Source of the DNA: CBDBEU01 sp965204565
Lineage (GTDB): Bacteria > Pseudomonadota > Alphaproteobacteria > Rhizobiales > TMED25
Reading direction: 5' to 3'
Length of the DNA stretch: 64,000 bases
NCBI GenBank assembly: GCA_965204565.1
Contig: CBDBEU010000005.1
Span: forward strand, 1,364,001-1,428,000
Made by a program: the position numbers and the translations under genes. A model generated the notes under the pieces. It had not been told where the DNA came from. It did not search any database and saw nothing but the letters and a program-made list of their open reading frames with translations. Positions 35,880 through 44,517 of the stretch are shown here, one piece after another; the first letter of the stretch is position 1; every line of letters begins with the position of its first letter.

Positions 35880-37850
35880 GGGTCCGGACTCATTATAGCC
35901 ACGAGATGAGGGCTGCGGCGAGCGCGATAGCCGCCATGACGTTTTTAATGTTGCGCTCGAAGCGCGTTGCGATGCGCCGCCGGTCCTTGAGGCGGCAGAA
36001 CATGCGTTCGATGATATCTCTCTCCCTGTAGATGGCCCGATCGTGGTGATATCGGATGTTGCGGTTCTTTCGCGACGGTATGACGGGCCCGGTCACGCGT
36101 TCTTCAGGCCGTCACGACCTTTGCCGGCGACAGGTTCGGCGGATGGCGGCATGGTCTCGATGCAGCGCTGTGCGACCTTGCAATCATGCACGTTGCCGGG
36201 CGTCGGGAGCAGGACGCAATTGACAAAAACACGGGGCGGCCCTTGTGGTCGCGGACGGCGTGGAGCCCGGTGTTGCGTCCGCCTTTGGTGCGGCCGATAC
36301 CATGGGGGGGCATGGGGGCCAGTGGCCCCTTTTCCGCCGCCGGCGCAGCGATGAACCTTGATGCGGGATGTCGATGAACAGCCGGTCAGGCGTATCCTCG
36401 GCGCCTGCCGAAGCGCTGAAGATACCTTCCCATATACCGCGCTCGTTCCAGAGTTAGTAAATTGTATCAAAGTGAGATTTCATTAATCTTTTATTGTAAC
36501 ACTTCATCTAACTCAGCACAGGGTTGGCCACAGACTGATTTATAGTCATTACAGAACTTAGAAGAAACAACAAATGAATTATTAGAATTGTCTTTTGAGC
36601 TTTTGCTATAGGTGCGGTTATCTCCTTTAGTTTGCAAACCTACCAAATAGTCTTCACCATTAATTGTCGCAATGTTGGGACTACCAGAAACGCCACCTTC
36701 TACGGGACAGTAACTTCTAATAGAACTCCCAAAACTCCAATAAATGTCTAATAGCTCACACGGCTCATTAACTCTCAATGGGGATTGATAAAGGTCTGCA
36801 ATGTCATTAGGAGTTTGCTGGCTTAATGTTTGTGGATTAAAATCAGGAGTTCCACTTGAATCAGTATTAAATCTAGTTTGTGGCCTATAAAGATGAACAT
36901 CTATTTCACCGCTTCTTGAAGCATTCACTATTCTTTGATTTGAACTTCTTACTGGTATTACAAAATTATTTGGCCTAAGAGCTTTATCTACTTTTACAAA
37001 AACATAATCTGTAGGGGGCTCATTCCAGGCAGAAGGATTATTTATTCTAGGAGACACAAACTGAGAGTTACTTTGACTGGCGTCTGTCACATTCTTTGGA
37101 TTTATAGGGTAAGCAGCAACTGTAACTGAGTTTCGAACAGGCTCTCTTAAGGAGCGATTTTCTTTTCTCGCTTTTAGTGGACTATCTAAAACTCCATGAG
37201 CTGTAGCTAAATAAACCCCAGGACAAACTTGAATTCCTTGAGTAAAGCCATTCAAAGTCCAAAAGGTAGCCATGGCAGCCCCAACTCCCTCTTTAGTAGA
37301 AACAGGGGACATTGAATTGTCCCGATCCTCATACCAAGCGGCGTTATGAAGACAGCTTTCAGGGTTTAACATGCAGTTGATTTCATTCAGCTCAGAGGCT
37401 GAACCATTTGAAGATTTCATCCCACAGTTTTCACCATTTTTTGTTCCATTAGATCTTATTCCTCCAGCTATAGAATACGCATCAATAGAGAAAAAACTCA
37501 TTAACATTATTAACAATAGTGATAGTAAATCATGAGGTGATTTTAATAGTTTCATTTTTTAAGTCTCTCTTTATAGTTGACGAAGCGGTTGAAGAGCGTC
37601 TTCTTCGGCCCGTGGATAGCGGCGCAGTCGGCCCGGCGACCGCCACAGCGCAGAGCATGGACGGTCCCGCTCGGCACAGGACGATCATCAACGCGCTTCT
37701 TGCCGCGCACATCGGTCGGCAGAAGCGGCGCGATCCGGGCCCGCTGAGAATCGGAAAACCGGAAGAAATCACACATCTCGTTACCTCCTCATCGGAGGCA
37801 ATGAACCATCCTCGGATCCAATCGGGAAGACAATTATCGGGGCCGGACCC
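35880..37850 (-). mobile_element. IS5-family element carrying an AT-rich passenger gene
   Basis: The ends GGGTCCGGACTC and the complement of GGGTCCGGCCCC are flanked by TA (35878-35879 and 37851-37852). The outer 600 bp and 300 bp encode the C- and N-terminal parts of the same transposase lineage as the element at 3446 (N-terminal PLLPTDVRG near 37730; C-terminal ERMFCRLKDRRR near 35960). Between GPKKTLFNRFV and the out-of-frame residue of WNERGIWEG a foreign AT-rich block of about 1.1 kb is inserted. AACT occurs at both inner junctions and may be a target duplication. The outer transposase parts also have frame changes, so the element needs help in trans to move. Confidence 0.82.
36491..37555 (-). 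CDS. Secreted trypsin-fold serine peptidase, AT-rich passenger gene
   Basis: Intact 354-codon gene. Signal peptide about 1-29 (MKLLKSPHDLLSLLLIMLMS, then FFSIDAYS). Chymotrypsin-like triad by motif: His120 in VYLATAHG, Asp183 in TDYVFVKVD, Ser290 in GGVSGSP. Spacings of 63 and 107 residues fit the S1/PA clan. Nine cysteines in the mature part suggest disulfides and an extracytoplasmic site. Ser/Asn-rich, and strikingly AT-rich with AT-ending codons, unlike every other gene here, so recently acquired. A weak AGAGAG precedes the ATG. Substrate unknown: it could be a degradative enzyme, a toxin-like effector or a V8-like peptidase. The fold call rests on motifs only. Confidence 0.75.
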   Translation of the reverse strand: MKLLKSPHDLLSLLLIMLMSFFSIDAYSIAGGIRSNGTKNGENCGMKSSNGSASELNEINCMLNPESCLHNAAWYEDRDNSMSPVSTKEGVGAAMATFWTLNGFTQGIQVCPGVYLATAHGVLDSPLKARKENRSLREPVRNSVTVAAYPINPKNVTDASQSNSQFVSPRINNPSAWNEPPTDYVFVKVDKALRPNNFVIPVRSSNQRIVNASRSGEIDVHLYRPQTRFNTDSSGTPDFNPQTLSQQTPNDIADLYQSPLRVNEPCELLDIYWSFGSSIRSYCPVEGGVSGSPNIATINGEDYLVGLQTKGDNRTYSKSSKDNSNNSFVVSSKFCNDYKSVCGQPCAELDEVLQ

Positions 37851-37920
37851 TAGTTTTCCGCCCATTGAACCCTCCCACTATATCTTCAAACCAGAAAAAT
37901 AAATTCCGAAAGCAATCGAC

Positions 37921-38094
37921 TCAATTTCCGGAAACCGCCGGCGCGCACAGGACCGCCGCGTCTTCTTCCAGCATCTTACCCAGCGCCTCGATCCCGGCCA
38001 GCGGGCAAAACCGGTCCATGCTCTGCCGCACCGGCATCGGCGAAGATCGATCGAACGCTTTCTGGCCGCTCTTGCGTGAGATAGTCTTCGTCAT
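37921..38094 (-). pseudogene. IS256-family transposase, 5' stub
   Basis: A 57-codon frame starts with MTKTISRKSGQKAFDRSSPM and continues RFCPLAGIEALGKMLEEDAA, the N-terminus of a rhizobial IS256-type transposase. After VLC it diverges and stops. A strong Shine-Dalgarno, AAGGAGGAGG, precedes the ATG. The catalytic domain is gone. It lies just 5' of the disrupted DUF427 start. Confidence 0.6.
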
Positions 38095-38159
38095 GGCGTC
38101 CTCCTCCTTCTTGGACTGAACACCCAGAGCCTACCGGCTCCAGGAGTGCGACGCCTGCT

Positions 38160-39577
38160 TCACCTTTTCAACATTGGGCGGGAGATCGCCGCCACAGACA
38201 CATTGGCGGTGCTGTCCGTGTCATCGCAGACCATTGCCGTCAGCGCGACGCCCGTGGGCGCCGCCACTGCGACTGAATAGCTACCCGTCGCGACCGGGAG
38301 TGCGCCTGTGGATCCGGTCCCGCCCTTGACGTCAAGGGAGATGGTCAAAACCGGTTCGGCAGATGAGAAGCTGAAAATGCCGTCGGTGTCCGATTCCACA
38401 TTGAAGGTGACTGTCCCCGCATCGACCGTCAGCGTCGCCGTGGCAATGCTCGACGTCAGGGCGGCTTCCGGACCGGTCAGCGTTCCCGCCGCGACGGCGC
38501 GCACCGTCTCCCGGAGCTCGCAGGTGGTCGATGCATCGGAGGGATCGGCCAGCACCACATCGGCGGGCAGCGTGTCGGACAGGGCAACCGACCTCGCCGC
38601 GACCGCCGCGCCGTTGTCCAGGCCGTAGGTCAGCCTGGAGATCCCGCCCTAAGTGATCATCGAAGGCGTAAACGCCATTGAGACCGACAACGGCGGTTCG
38701 GTGTCGGTGACCCTCAGCGTCGCCGCGGTGTCCGCTGCGGTGACCGACCTAGTGCTGCTGAACGGCAGGCCCGAGGTCAGGTCGCTCGTGGTGTCGGCCA
38801 CAAGCGGCGCCCGCACGAAAACCACAATATTACAGCCTTTGTTGGCCTCGACGCTGCCGCCGGTGAAGGTGATCGTGTTGCCGCCCACCGGGGCCGTCAG
38901 CGTGCCACCGCAGTTGCAGAAGCCGGCATCGAACACGACCATGCCGGCCGGCAAGGTGTCGCTAAAGGCAAGCGCGCTCACATCGAGGAAATTGGCCGTA
39001 TTTTCGATAAAGAATCGCAGCTTCAAGTCCTCGCCCAGCCCGACCCTGGCCCGGCCGAATCGCTTGGAAAAGACCTGCGGCAACGCTCCTCTGGCCCTCA
39101 CCCTGTCCCTCACCGTCGCCGAGGCGCCCGGCGTGGCAACGGGCAGATCCGATGTCAGTGCGCTCGCGGTGCTGGTATACATGCCGGGCACAAACCGCAC
39201 GAGAATGCTGACAAAGCAGAGTCCTTCTCGTCGTCCGGCCCGGACGCTGCCGCCGGTGAAGCTGATCGTGGTGCTGCCATCCGGGGCCGTCAGCGTGCCA
39301 CCGCAATTCCTCCTTGGTTGTTTTCGCTACCGAGGGGCCTTTGCACGACCATGCCGGCCGGGAATTTGTCGGTAAAGGCGAGCGAACTCACCTCGAGGAA
39401 ATTGGCCGTATTGTCGATCCTGTAGGTCAACCTGGCAAGCTCGCCCTGCCCGACCGCGGCGTGGGAGAAGGTCTTGGAAAAGAACAGCGGCCCGGACGCG
39501 TAGACCGGCAAGGCATTGAATATGGCGAATCCCGCCAAGAGACAGGATAAAATGAGTAATCCCGCGGAAAACCGCAT
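38160..39577 (-). pseudogene. Secreted DUF11-like repeat protein, broken
   Basis: Starts at 39577 with a signal peptide (MRFSAGLLILSCLLAGFAIF...ASG). Then three related about 130-residue modules follow: FSKTFSHAAVGQGELARLTY, FSKRFGRARVGLGEDLKLRF and MAFTPSMIT..GGISRLTYG. Each has DNTANFLEVSSLAF-like and LPAGMVV segments, the pattern of DUF11/DUF7933-type repeats in surface proteins. A frame change lies between 39310 and 39180, and an in-frame TAG sits at 38649 in the third module. The last frame ends at 38160. Probably once a cell-surface or secreted adhesin-like protein. Confidence 0.72.
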
Positions 39578-40233
39578 TGCTCAACTATGGGGCTTAACGG
39601 CCAGCCAGGTGGCAAGGCGGTTTTGCCTCTGCCGGAGCCTCCCGGATTAAGTGGGGAGACTCATTAGATCATACCCGATTCATTACACCTGCGCGGCCTG
39701 CCGCGCAAATGCGCTGCTGCTTGAAACATGCAGTCTCATGATGAAGATCGCGGACCGATTGATTATCCGACAAGCTCTTTTTCGTGTTGACCATGAAACA
39801 CATCACCATAAACCGTTTGGGAAGGGGAACCCCGATTTTCCGAAACCTGTCATTTTCAAGCATCGAAGTTCCGTGCCCCGAACTCCGTGCCTCCGGCCTG
39901 GCGCATGCGAATTTCAGAAACACTCACCCATCGCGCCCGTTCACCTCTGATTCAGGTTGGTTGTGTCAAGTCGCGCTGCCTGTTTTTTCTTTCGCTCCGG
40001 CGGGTACACGATTCTCTTCGCGGTCGGCGCCTGCATCTTTCGCCACATCGGCACAACTCAAACCGTCATCCGACAGCAGGATCGCCTTCGCCCTGCACGC
40101 CACACCGCGGCTCTCGCCCGGGCACCGCATCACCGTCTGTAAGGTTGTGCGGTCCTCAGATCTGCGCTCTATTTATCTGTTTTAACCCCGCATCATCTGA
40201 TCGATCCTCGCTTCGCTCCGGTCGGCTGATGCT
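39578..40233. other. Gap without a recognisable gene
   Basis: About 650 bp between the DUF11-like pseudogene and the small membrane protein. Plus-strand reading frames exist (for example from 39784) but have low-complexity, non-family-like products and no Shine-Dalgarno. No RNA, terminator or IS end was identified. Possibly eroded coding sequence. Confidence 0.4.
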
Positions 40234-40563
40234 CTAGCCGCCGCTCTTGATGGCGCCGATGATGAAAACCACCGAAAACACCACAAAGAAAAATCCGCCA
40301 TAGACGATCGGTGCATCGGTGAACTTGCCGGTACGGCTCTGGAACGCGCGCCAGGGAAGCACAACCGCCGCCGCCGCACCGACCAGAAACGCCGTCGCGC
40401 CCAATGAGCGGCCGGCCGGACCAAGGGCAAGCGGTTCTGCCTTGACGATAAAGGTGATGACCGCCGGAATGATAAGCCCTGCCAGCAGCACCACGCCGAG
40501 GAAGCGCCCGGTCGTCACATAGCTGCCCTGCTCGGACTGAGATTGGGGGGTGTTGCCTGCCAT
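40234..40563 (-). CDS. Small membrane protein, unknown function
   Basis: 109 residues with a polar Gln/Ser-rich N-terminus and three hydrophobic segments at about 22-41, 57-70 and 86-106. Composition and position (single gene with AAGGGCAAGATG at its start) look genuine. I do not recognise the family. Divergent from the gene at 40787. Confidence 0.62.
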   Translation of the reverse strand: MAGNTPQSQSEQGSYVTTGRFLGVVLLAGLIIPAVITFIVKAEPLALGPAGRSLGATAFLVGAAAAVVLPWRAFQSRTGKFTDAPIVYGGFFFVVFSVVFIIGAIKSGG

Positions 40564-40786
40564 CTTGCCCTTCGTTTGCTTGACTGATCACTATCATATG
40601 CCAGATCAGATGTGATGGCCTTGGCGCTGCGCGCAATACATGCGCCCGGGCGGCGACTTCGGATTTGCCTGACGCACCTAACTCATGACAAAACAAGGAT
40701 GTCCGGGGTTTGGCGCAAGGGCAGGCAGGCCGTTCTCCTGGGCGACGATTGAGAACGCCAAAGGAGACGGAGCGGAGAACGACCCA

Positions 40787-41134
40787 ATGAACGACAATCT
40801 CGTCAGGGGCCTAGTATATGGACTGATCATTGGCGGGCTGACCGCCACCTGGTTCACCATCGGCAACGGTTCGTGGGTCCCGCCGACCGCGCTTGAGCGG
40901 ATGAAGACCGAGGCTTCAAACAATGCATTGAACCAGGCCTTTGCCGAAATCTGCTTTACCCGCTACATGGCTGAACCCGACAGGGCCTATCATCAGGGCA
41001 GAATGAAGTCGGTGATCGTTTACCAGCAGCGCGAATACATCAAAAAGCGCGGCTGGTCGGTGATGCCGGGTTTGGACCGCACCTACCGCGAAACCGCCGA
41101 TATGTGCCAGGAAATGATCGAAGAGACCTTTTAG
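40787..41134 (+). CDS. Membrane-anchored hypothetical protein
   Basis: 115 residues: one N-terminal membrane segment (LVRGLVYGLIIGGLTATWF), then a soluble, charged domain with ICFTRYMAEPDRAYHQ and two conserved-looking cysteines. ATG at 40787 is chosen because AAGGAGACGGAGCGGAG lies upstream and the membrane segment follows directly; in-frame sequence before it is polar and unlikely. Function unknown. Confidence 0.65.
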   Translation: MNDNLVRGLVYGLIIGGLTATWFTIGNGSWVPPTALERMKTEASNNALNQAFAEICFTRYMAEPDRAYHQGRMKSVIVYQQREYIKKRGWSVMPGLDRTYRETADMCQEMIEETF

Positions 41135-41200
41135 GCGCGATCGGATGCGGTGCGATCAGCCAGGCTTGCCGCGCCGCTTCATTTCAAACCTTGAACCGGC

Positions 41201-42241
41201 TTATTCGGCGGCTTCCTCACCGGATTCGATCTTGCCGTAGTGAGTATAGGTCCGGCTCATATACCACCGATAGAAATCCCAGTAGCTTTCCGGCTCGTAT
41301 TTCGGCGGATTGCCGGGGCCGGTGCAGGTCGGCAGGCACGAGACCTCGGAGTCGAGGCTGGTGTTGACGAAACAGGCAAATGAGTAGCGGTCGGCATTGC
41401 GGGGCGGCAGCACGCGATGCGGCGTTGCCCGGAAACGTTCATTGGTCCAGCGGCCGAGGAACTGCCCGATATTCAGCACAATCCCGCCCTTGTGCACGTC
41501 CGGCCAGAACCATACGCCATCGGTATCGAGCACCTGCAGGCCCGGTTCCTTGGCCGGCGGCAGGAAGGTCATGAAGCCGGTATCGGCATGGGCGCCGATG
41601 CCGAATTCATGCTCGCCGACAAATTCGGCCCTGGGATATTTGGCAAGCCGGAAATAGGTGTAGTTCTTTTCAAAATAGGGCTCGAAAAAGCCGGGCTCGA
41701 GCTCAAGTGCCGTAGCCCAGACCGGCAGGGTGCGCTTGCAGATATCCTCCACCTGGGACATGTAGCGCTCAATCCCATCGCGGAAATCCGGCATGCCCTC
41801 AGGCCACTGGTTTTGCGAATAGAATTGCTTGCCGGCCTTCACATTGGGATCATCGGCATCATAGTCGGTGGCCAGAACCAGGCATTCGACCGAATCAAGC
41901 CTGGTGTGCTTTTCATAGGTCGAATGGGTGACGATTGTCGCCTTTGAAGGCACGTAACCGCGCTGGTGCTCGTTGACCTTGATTTTGAGTTTCTCTTCGT
42001 CCGGAAGGGCATGAAACCGCCTGACCTCGGTCTCCATGCGCTCGACTTCTTCGTCGGGCAGACCGTGATTGACCAGGCACATGAAGCCGACACCCTCACA
42101 AGCCGCGCGCCATTTCTCGGCCAGCGCCTCAAGCGCGCCGGGCTCGCCGGCGAAATAGGGACCAAGGTCCATTTCGGGTAACGGACGGGTTGGAATATCT
42201 GTGTCGCGAATATCGATTTCCAATTCCGACTGGGCTGACAT
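41201..42241 (-). CDS. 2-oxoglutarate/Fe(II)-dependent dioxygenase, IPNS-like
   Basis: Isopenicillin N synthase-like oxygenase of 346 residues. The N-terminal DIOX_N region includes VGFMCLVNHG (52-60). The iron facial triad is His218, Asp220 (GAHAD) and His275 (ATPH), and Arg285-x-Ser287 binds 2-oxoglutarate, so the active site is complete. Substrate is unknown; relatives hydroxylate amino acids, plant hormones or small metabolites. ATG at 42241 has GGGAG nine bases upstream; an ATG at 42262 would add seven residues. No pathway partner is adjacent. Confidence 0.85.
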   Translation of the reverse strand: MSAQSELEIDIRDTDIPTRPLPEMDLGPYFAGEPGALEALAEKWRAACEGVGFMCLVNHGLPDEEVERMETEVRRFHALPDEEKLKIKVNEHQRGYVPSKATIVTHSTYEKHTRLDSVECLVLATDYDADDPNVKAGKQFYSQNQWPEGMPDFRDGIERYMSQVEDICKRTLPVWATALELEPGFFEPYFEKNYTYFRLAKYPRAEFVGEHEFGIGAHADTGFMTFLPPAKEPGLQVLDTDGVWFWPDVHKGGIVLNIGQFLGRWTNERFRATPHRVLPPRNADRYSFACFVNTSLDSEVSCLPTCTGPGNPPKYEPESYWDFYRWYMSRTYTHYGKIESGEEAAE

Positions 42242-42339
42242 GGGCAGGGCTCCCGGATCCATCTGGTCATTGCGCCGACTTTACTGAAACAGACGCAAGA
42301 TGAAAAGCTGCGGATGTGCTGAGATCCTCGAAACCGCAG

Positions 42340-42696
42340 TCAATTCTGCATGATACCGAACAGCCGCTCATTTATGTAATCCTGCGGGGCATCCTCTCCA
42401 TTGAGATACATCAAAATCAGAATGCGATTGGCCTCGTCAAGCCCCTGTTCGGCAGCAAGCGTATACCACTCCACTGCAGTCTTGTCATCCTGCGGGACAC
42501 CCTCTCCAGTGCGATACATATAACCCAGATTGAACTGGGCCTCGGCATCCCCCTGTTCGGCAAGGGGCGTCAATTCCTTGAGTGCGGTCGTAAAGTCGCC
42601 GTTCTCAAAGGCAGCAACACCTTTATCACGCTCCGCGCTCCAACCGGGGAATGAGGTGAGTGACAGCAGCAGAGATATGATCAATAAAGTTTTCAT
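42340..42696 (-). CDS. Sel1-repeat secreted protein
   Basis: 118 residues with a signal peptide (MKTLLIISLLLSLTSFPGWS) and two to three SEL1 TPR-like helical repeats, for example AEAQFNLGYMYRTGEGVPQD and NRILILMYLNGEDAPQD. Such proteins mediate protein contacts in the periplasm. It is short for the family and ends two helices after the last recognisable repeat, so it may be a trimmed copy. Confidence 0.75.
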   Translation of the reverse strand: MKTLLIISLLLSLTSFPGWSAERDKGVAAFENGDFTTALKELTPLAEQGDAEAQFNLGYMYRTGEGVPQDDKTAVEWYTLAAEQGLDEANRILILMYLNGEDAPQDYINERLFGIMQN

Positions 42697-42904
42697 GGTG
42701 GAATGATAGGTCGCCTTTTTTCAAATGTTAAAGGCCTGTGAACGCGACCACGATATTTTGAGTGAATTTGTGCAGGTTCATATCAAATAACACTCTATCC
42801 GCACCGGACCCCTCCTGCGGACATGTCTGCATATCTATTCCCATGGATGGAACATATCCGGCCGCCGTTTTATGTACCGGTTTGATATGGAGCCTCCGGG
42901 ACGG

Positions 42905-43159
42905 GCGGCGCATGGCCCCGGTTCGGATCGGGACCGCTGTCGCCGGTCGGCCGACGCCGCATCAGCGCTTTGTAGATGCAGGACGGGCTCACCGCCATCC
43001 CGCCGTTTACCGCCGAAAGAACCCGATCCCGCAAGTCCTGCGAACAGCGCTGTCCGGATCTCCGAACCATGGTGCCGCCTCCATCTTGCGGCATCCCGTG
43101 AATCACATCAGTGCGCCATCGGGAGGCCCCAAACGATTCCACTCATCGGAAAGACGCTC
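42905..43159 (-). mobile_element. IS630-family fragment, one end only
   Basis: The minus strand starts at 43159 with GAGCGTCTTTCCGATGAG, the same terminal repeat as the relic at 12436, after a TA. It encodes the transposase N-terminus RCSQDLRDRVLSAVNGG, but nine residues of the helix-turn-helix (about RQAAATFGV) are deleted. The other end is absent; homology fades near 42905. Confidence 0.72.
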
Positions 43160-43576
43160 TAGCCATCATAATTCAACTTCCCGTCTGAAGAGCGCCCCTG
43201 CGCCCCTTCTCAACTGCCAGCCATGTTTCCGGCACATCATATGGTGGCGATGAGTGTTGCGCGCCGGGATTGAATCGCAGGTAAAGCGACTGGCCAAACA
43301 AGAGCCGAATCAAAACCGACGATTTTATTGGGTCGGATTGAGATCAACCGGAAGAGGCGCGCAAATCTTCACGCCCGGGCGATTCCGTTAACCGATGCAA
43401 ATGCAGCCCATTAAGCCGCGAACAACCAAAGCCGAATCTTGGTGGAGAAGAAATCGCACGAATACAGATGTTGCCGTTCGACTCCCGCTCGGCGAGTGGC
43501 GTCAGCCTCTCCCGCGTCGATGCTTGAAACGCACCCGCGCGGCGTTGGCAGGAATAATCCTGGTTTCCGTGCCGGC
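43160..43576. other. Gap without a recognisable gene
   Basis: About 400 bp between the IS630 fragment and the GST gene. Reading frames here run into or oppose the GST gene and have no family-like product. No RNA or terminator was seen. Confidence 0.4.
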
Positions 43577-44287
43577 TCAACGCCTGGCGCGCTGGCCAAA
43601 CAGGATTTTCCTGGCTTCGGCATCGGGCGGACCGGTGCGGCGCTTCTCCTCGCCGATCCCGAGACCGCGTTCAACCGCAGGGCGTTCCAGCAATTGCTCA
43701 AGCCAACGCTTGAGATTGGGGAATTCGTTGATGTCTTGGCCACGGCGCTCGGGATTGCGCACCCAACCAACACAAGCCATGTCGGCAATTGAATAGTCGC
43801 CTGCGATGAATGCATGGGATGCCAGCTGTTTGTCCATCACCCCGTACAGCCGGTTCACTTCATTGGTGTAGCGCTCCACCGGATAGTCGAGCTTTTCCTC
43901 AGTGTAATTGCGGAAATGGTGCGCTTGGCCGGCCATGGGCCCGAGATTTCCCATCTGCCAAAACAGCCATTCATCGACCGCGACACGAGCACGCTCGTCG
44001 GCGGGGTAGAACATTCCGGTCTTGCGGCCGAGATACTGCAGGATAGCGCCTGACTCGAATACCGGGATCGGTTTGCCGCCCGGTCCGTCGGGATCGATGA
44101 TCGCCGGCATGCGGTTGTTTGGAGCAATTTTCAGGAATGATGGCTCGAACTGCTCGCCCTTGCCGATGTTCACATACTTGATCTTGTAGGGATAACCGGC
44201 CTCCTCGCAGAAGATGGAAATCTTCCAGCCATTGGGTGTCGGCCAGTAATAGAGCTCAATCGGTGGTTTGACGGAAAAGTCGGCCAT
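43577..44287 (-). CDS. Glutathione S-transferase family protein, YghU/YfcG-like
   Basis: 236 residues. The thioredoxin-like N-terminal domain has ELYYWPTPNGWKISI, the Nu-class/YghU hallmark in which Thr-Pro-Asn replaces the usual catalytic Ser/Tyr. The ES motif of glutathione binding is in VFESGAILQYL, and the helical C-terminal domain has YSIADMACVGWV. Nu-class members act as disulfide-bond oxidoreductases. ATG at 44287 has GGAG nine bases upstream. Divergent from the EamA gene. Confidence 0.9.
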   Translation of the reverse strand: MADFSVKPPIELYYWPTPNGWKISIFCEEAGYPYKIKYVNIGKGEQFEPSFLKIAPNNRMPAIIDPDGPGGKPIPVFESGAILQYLGRKTGMFYPADERARVAVDEWLFWQMGNLGPMAGQAHHFRNYTEEKLDYPVERYTNEVNRLYGVMDKQLASHAFIAGDYSIADMACVGWVRNPERRGQDINEFPNLKRWLEQLLERPAVERGLGIGEEKRRTGPPDAEARKILFGQRARR

Positions 44288-44517
44288 GGGCGCGTACTCC
44301 TGTGTTTTCCGGTTATGCGGCGGCGGCACACGGCCATGGCGGGCAAAGCCAGAGCCCCTCCGACACCTCGGTCCGTCGACCAATCTAGCCGCACGGACGG
44401 GTGGCGGCAAATTGCCCGGATTTGCAAGCAATCAACGGGTGGACCTGGCGGCACGTCACCTATAGAGCGAACAGGGCCTTGCGGTTGGTTGCACGGCCCG
44501 GCATTGCGAGGAATCGG

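Noticed and set aside
36491..37555. Passenger gene considered as a toxin-antitoxin or defence module
   Set aside because: Only one intact gene is present. It has a signal peptide and peptidase motifs, with no partner antitoxin, nuclease or sensor domain.
39784..40185. Possible plus-strand small gene of 133 codons
   Set aside because: No Shine-Dalgarno and an odd composition with no motif. It lies in a stretch that looks like eroded sequence.
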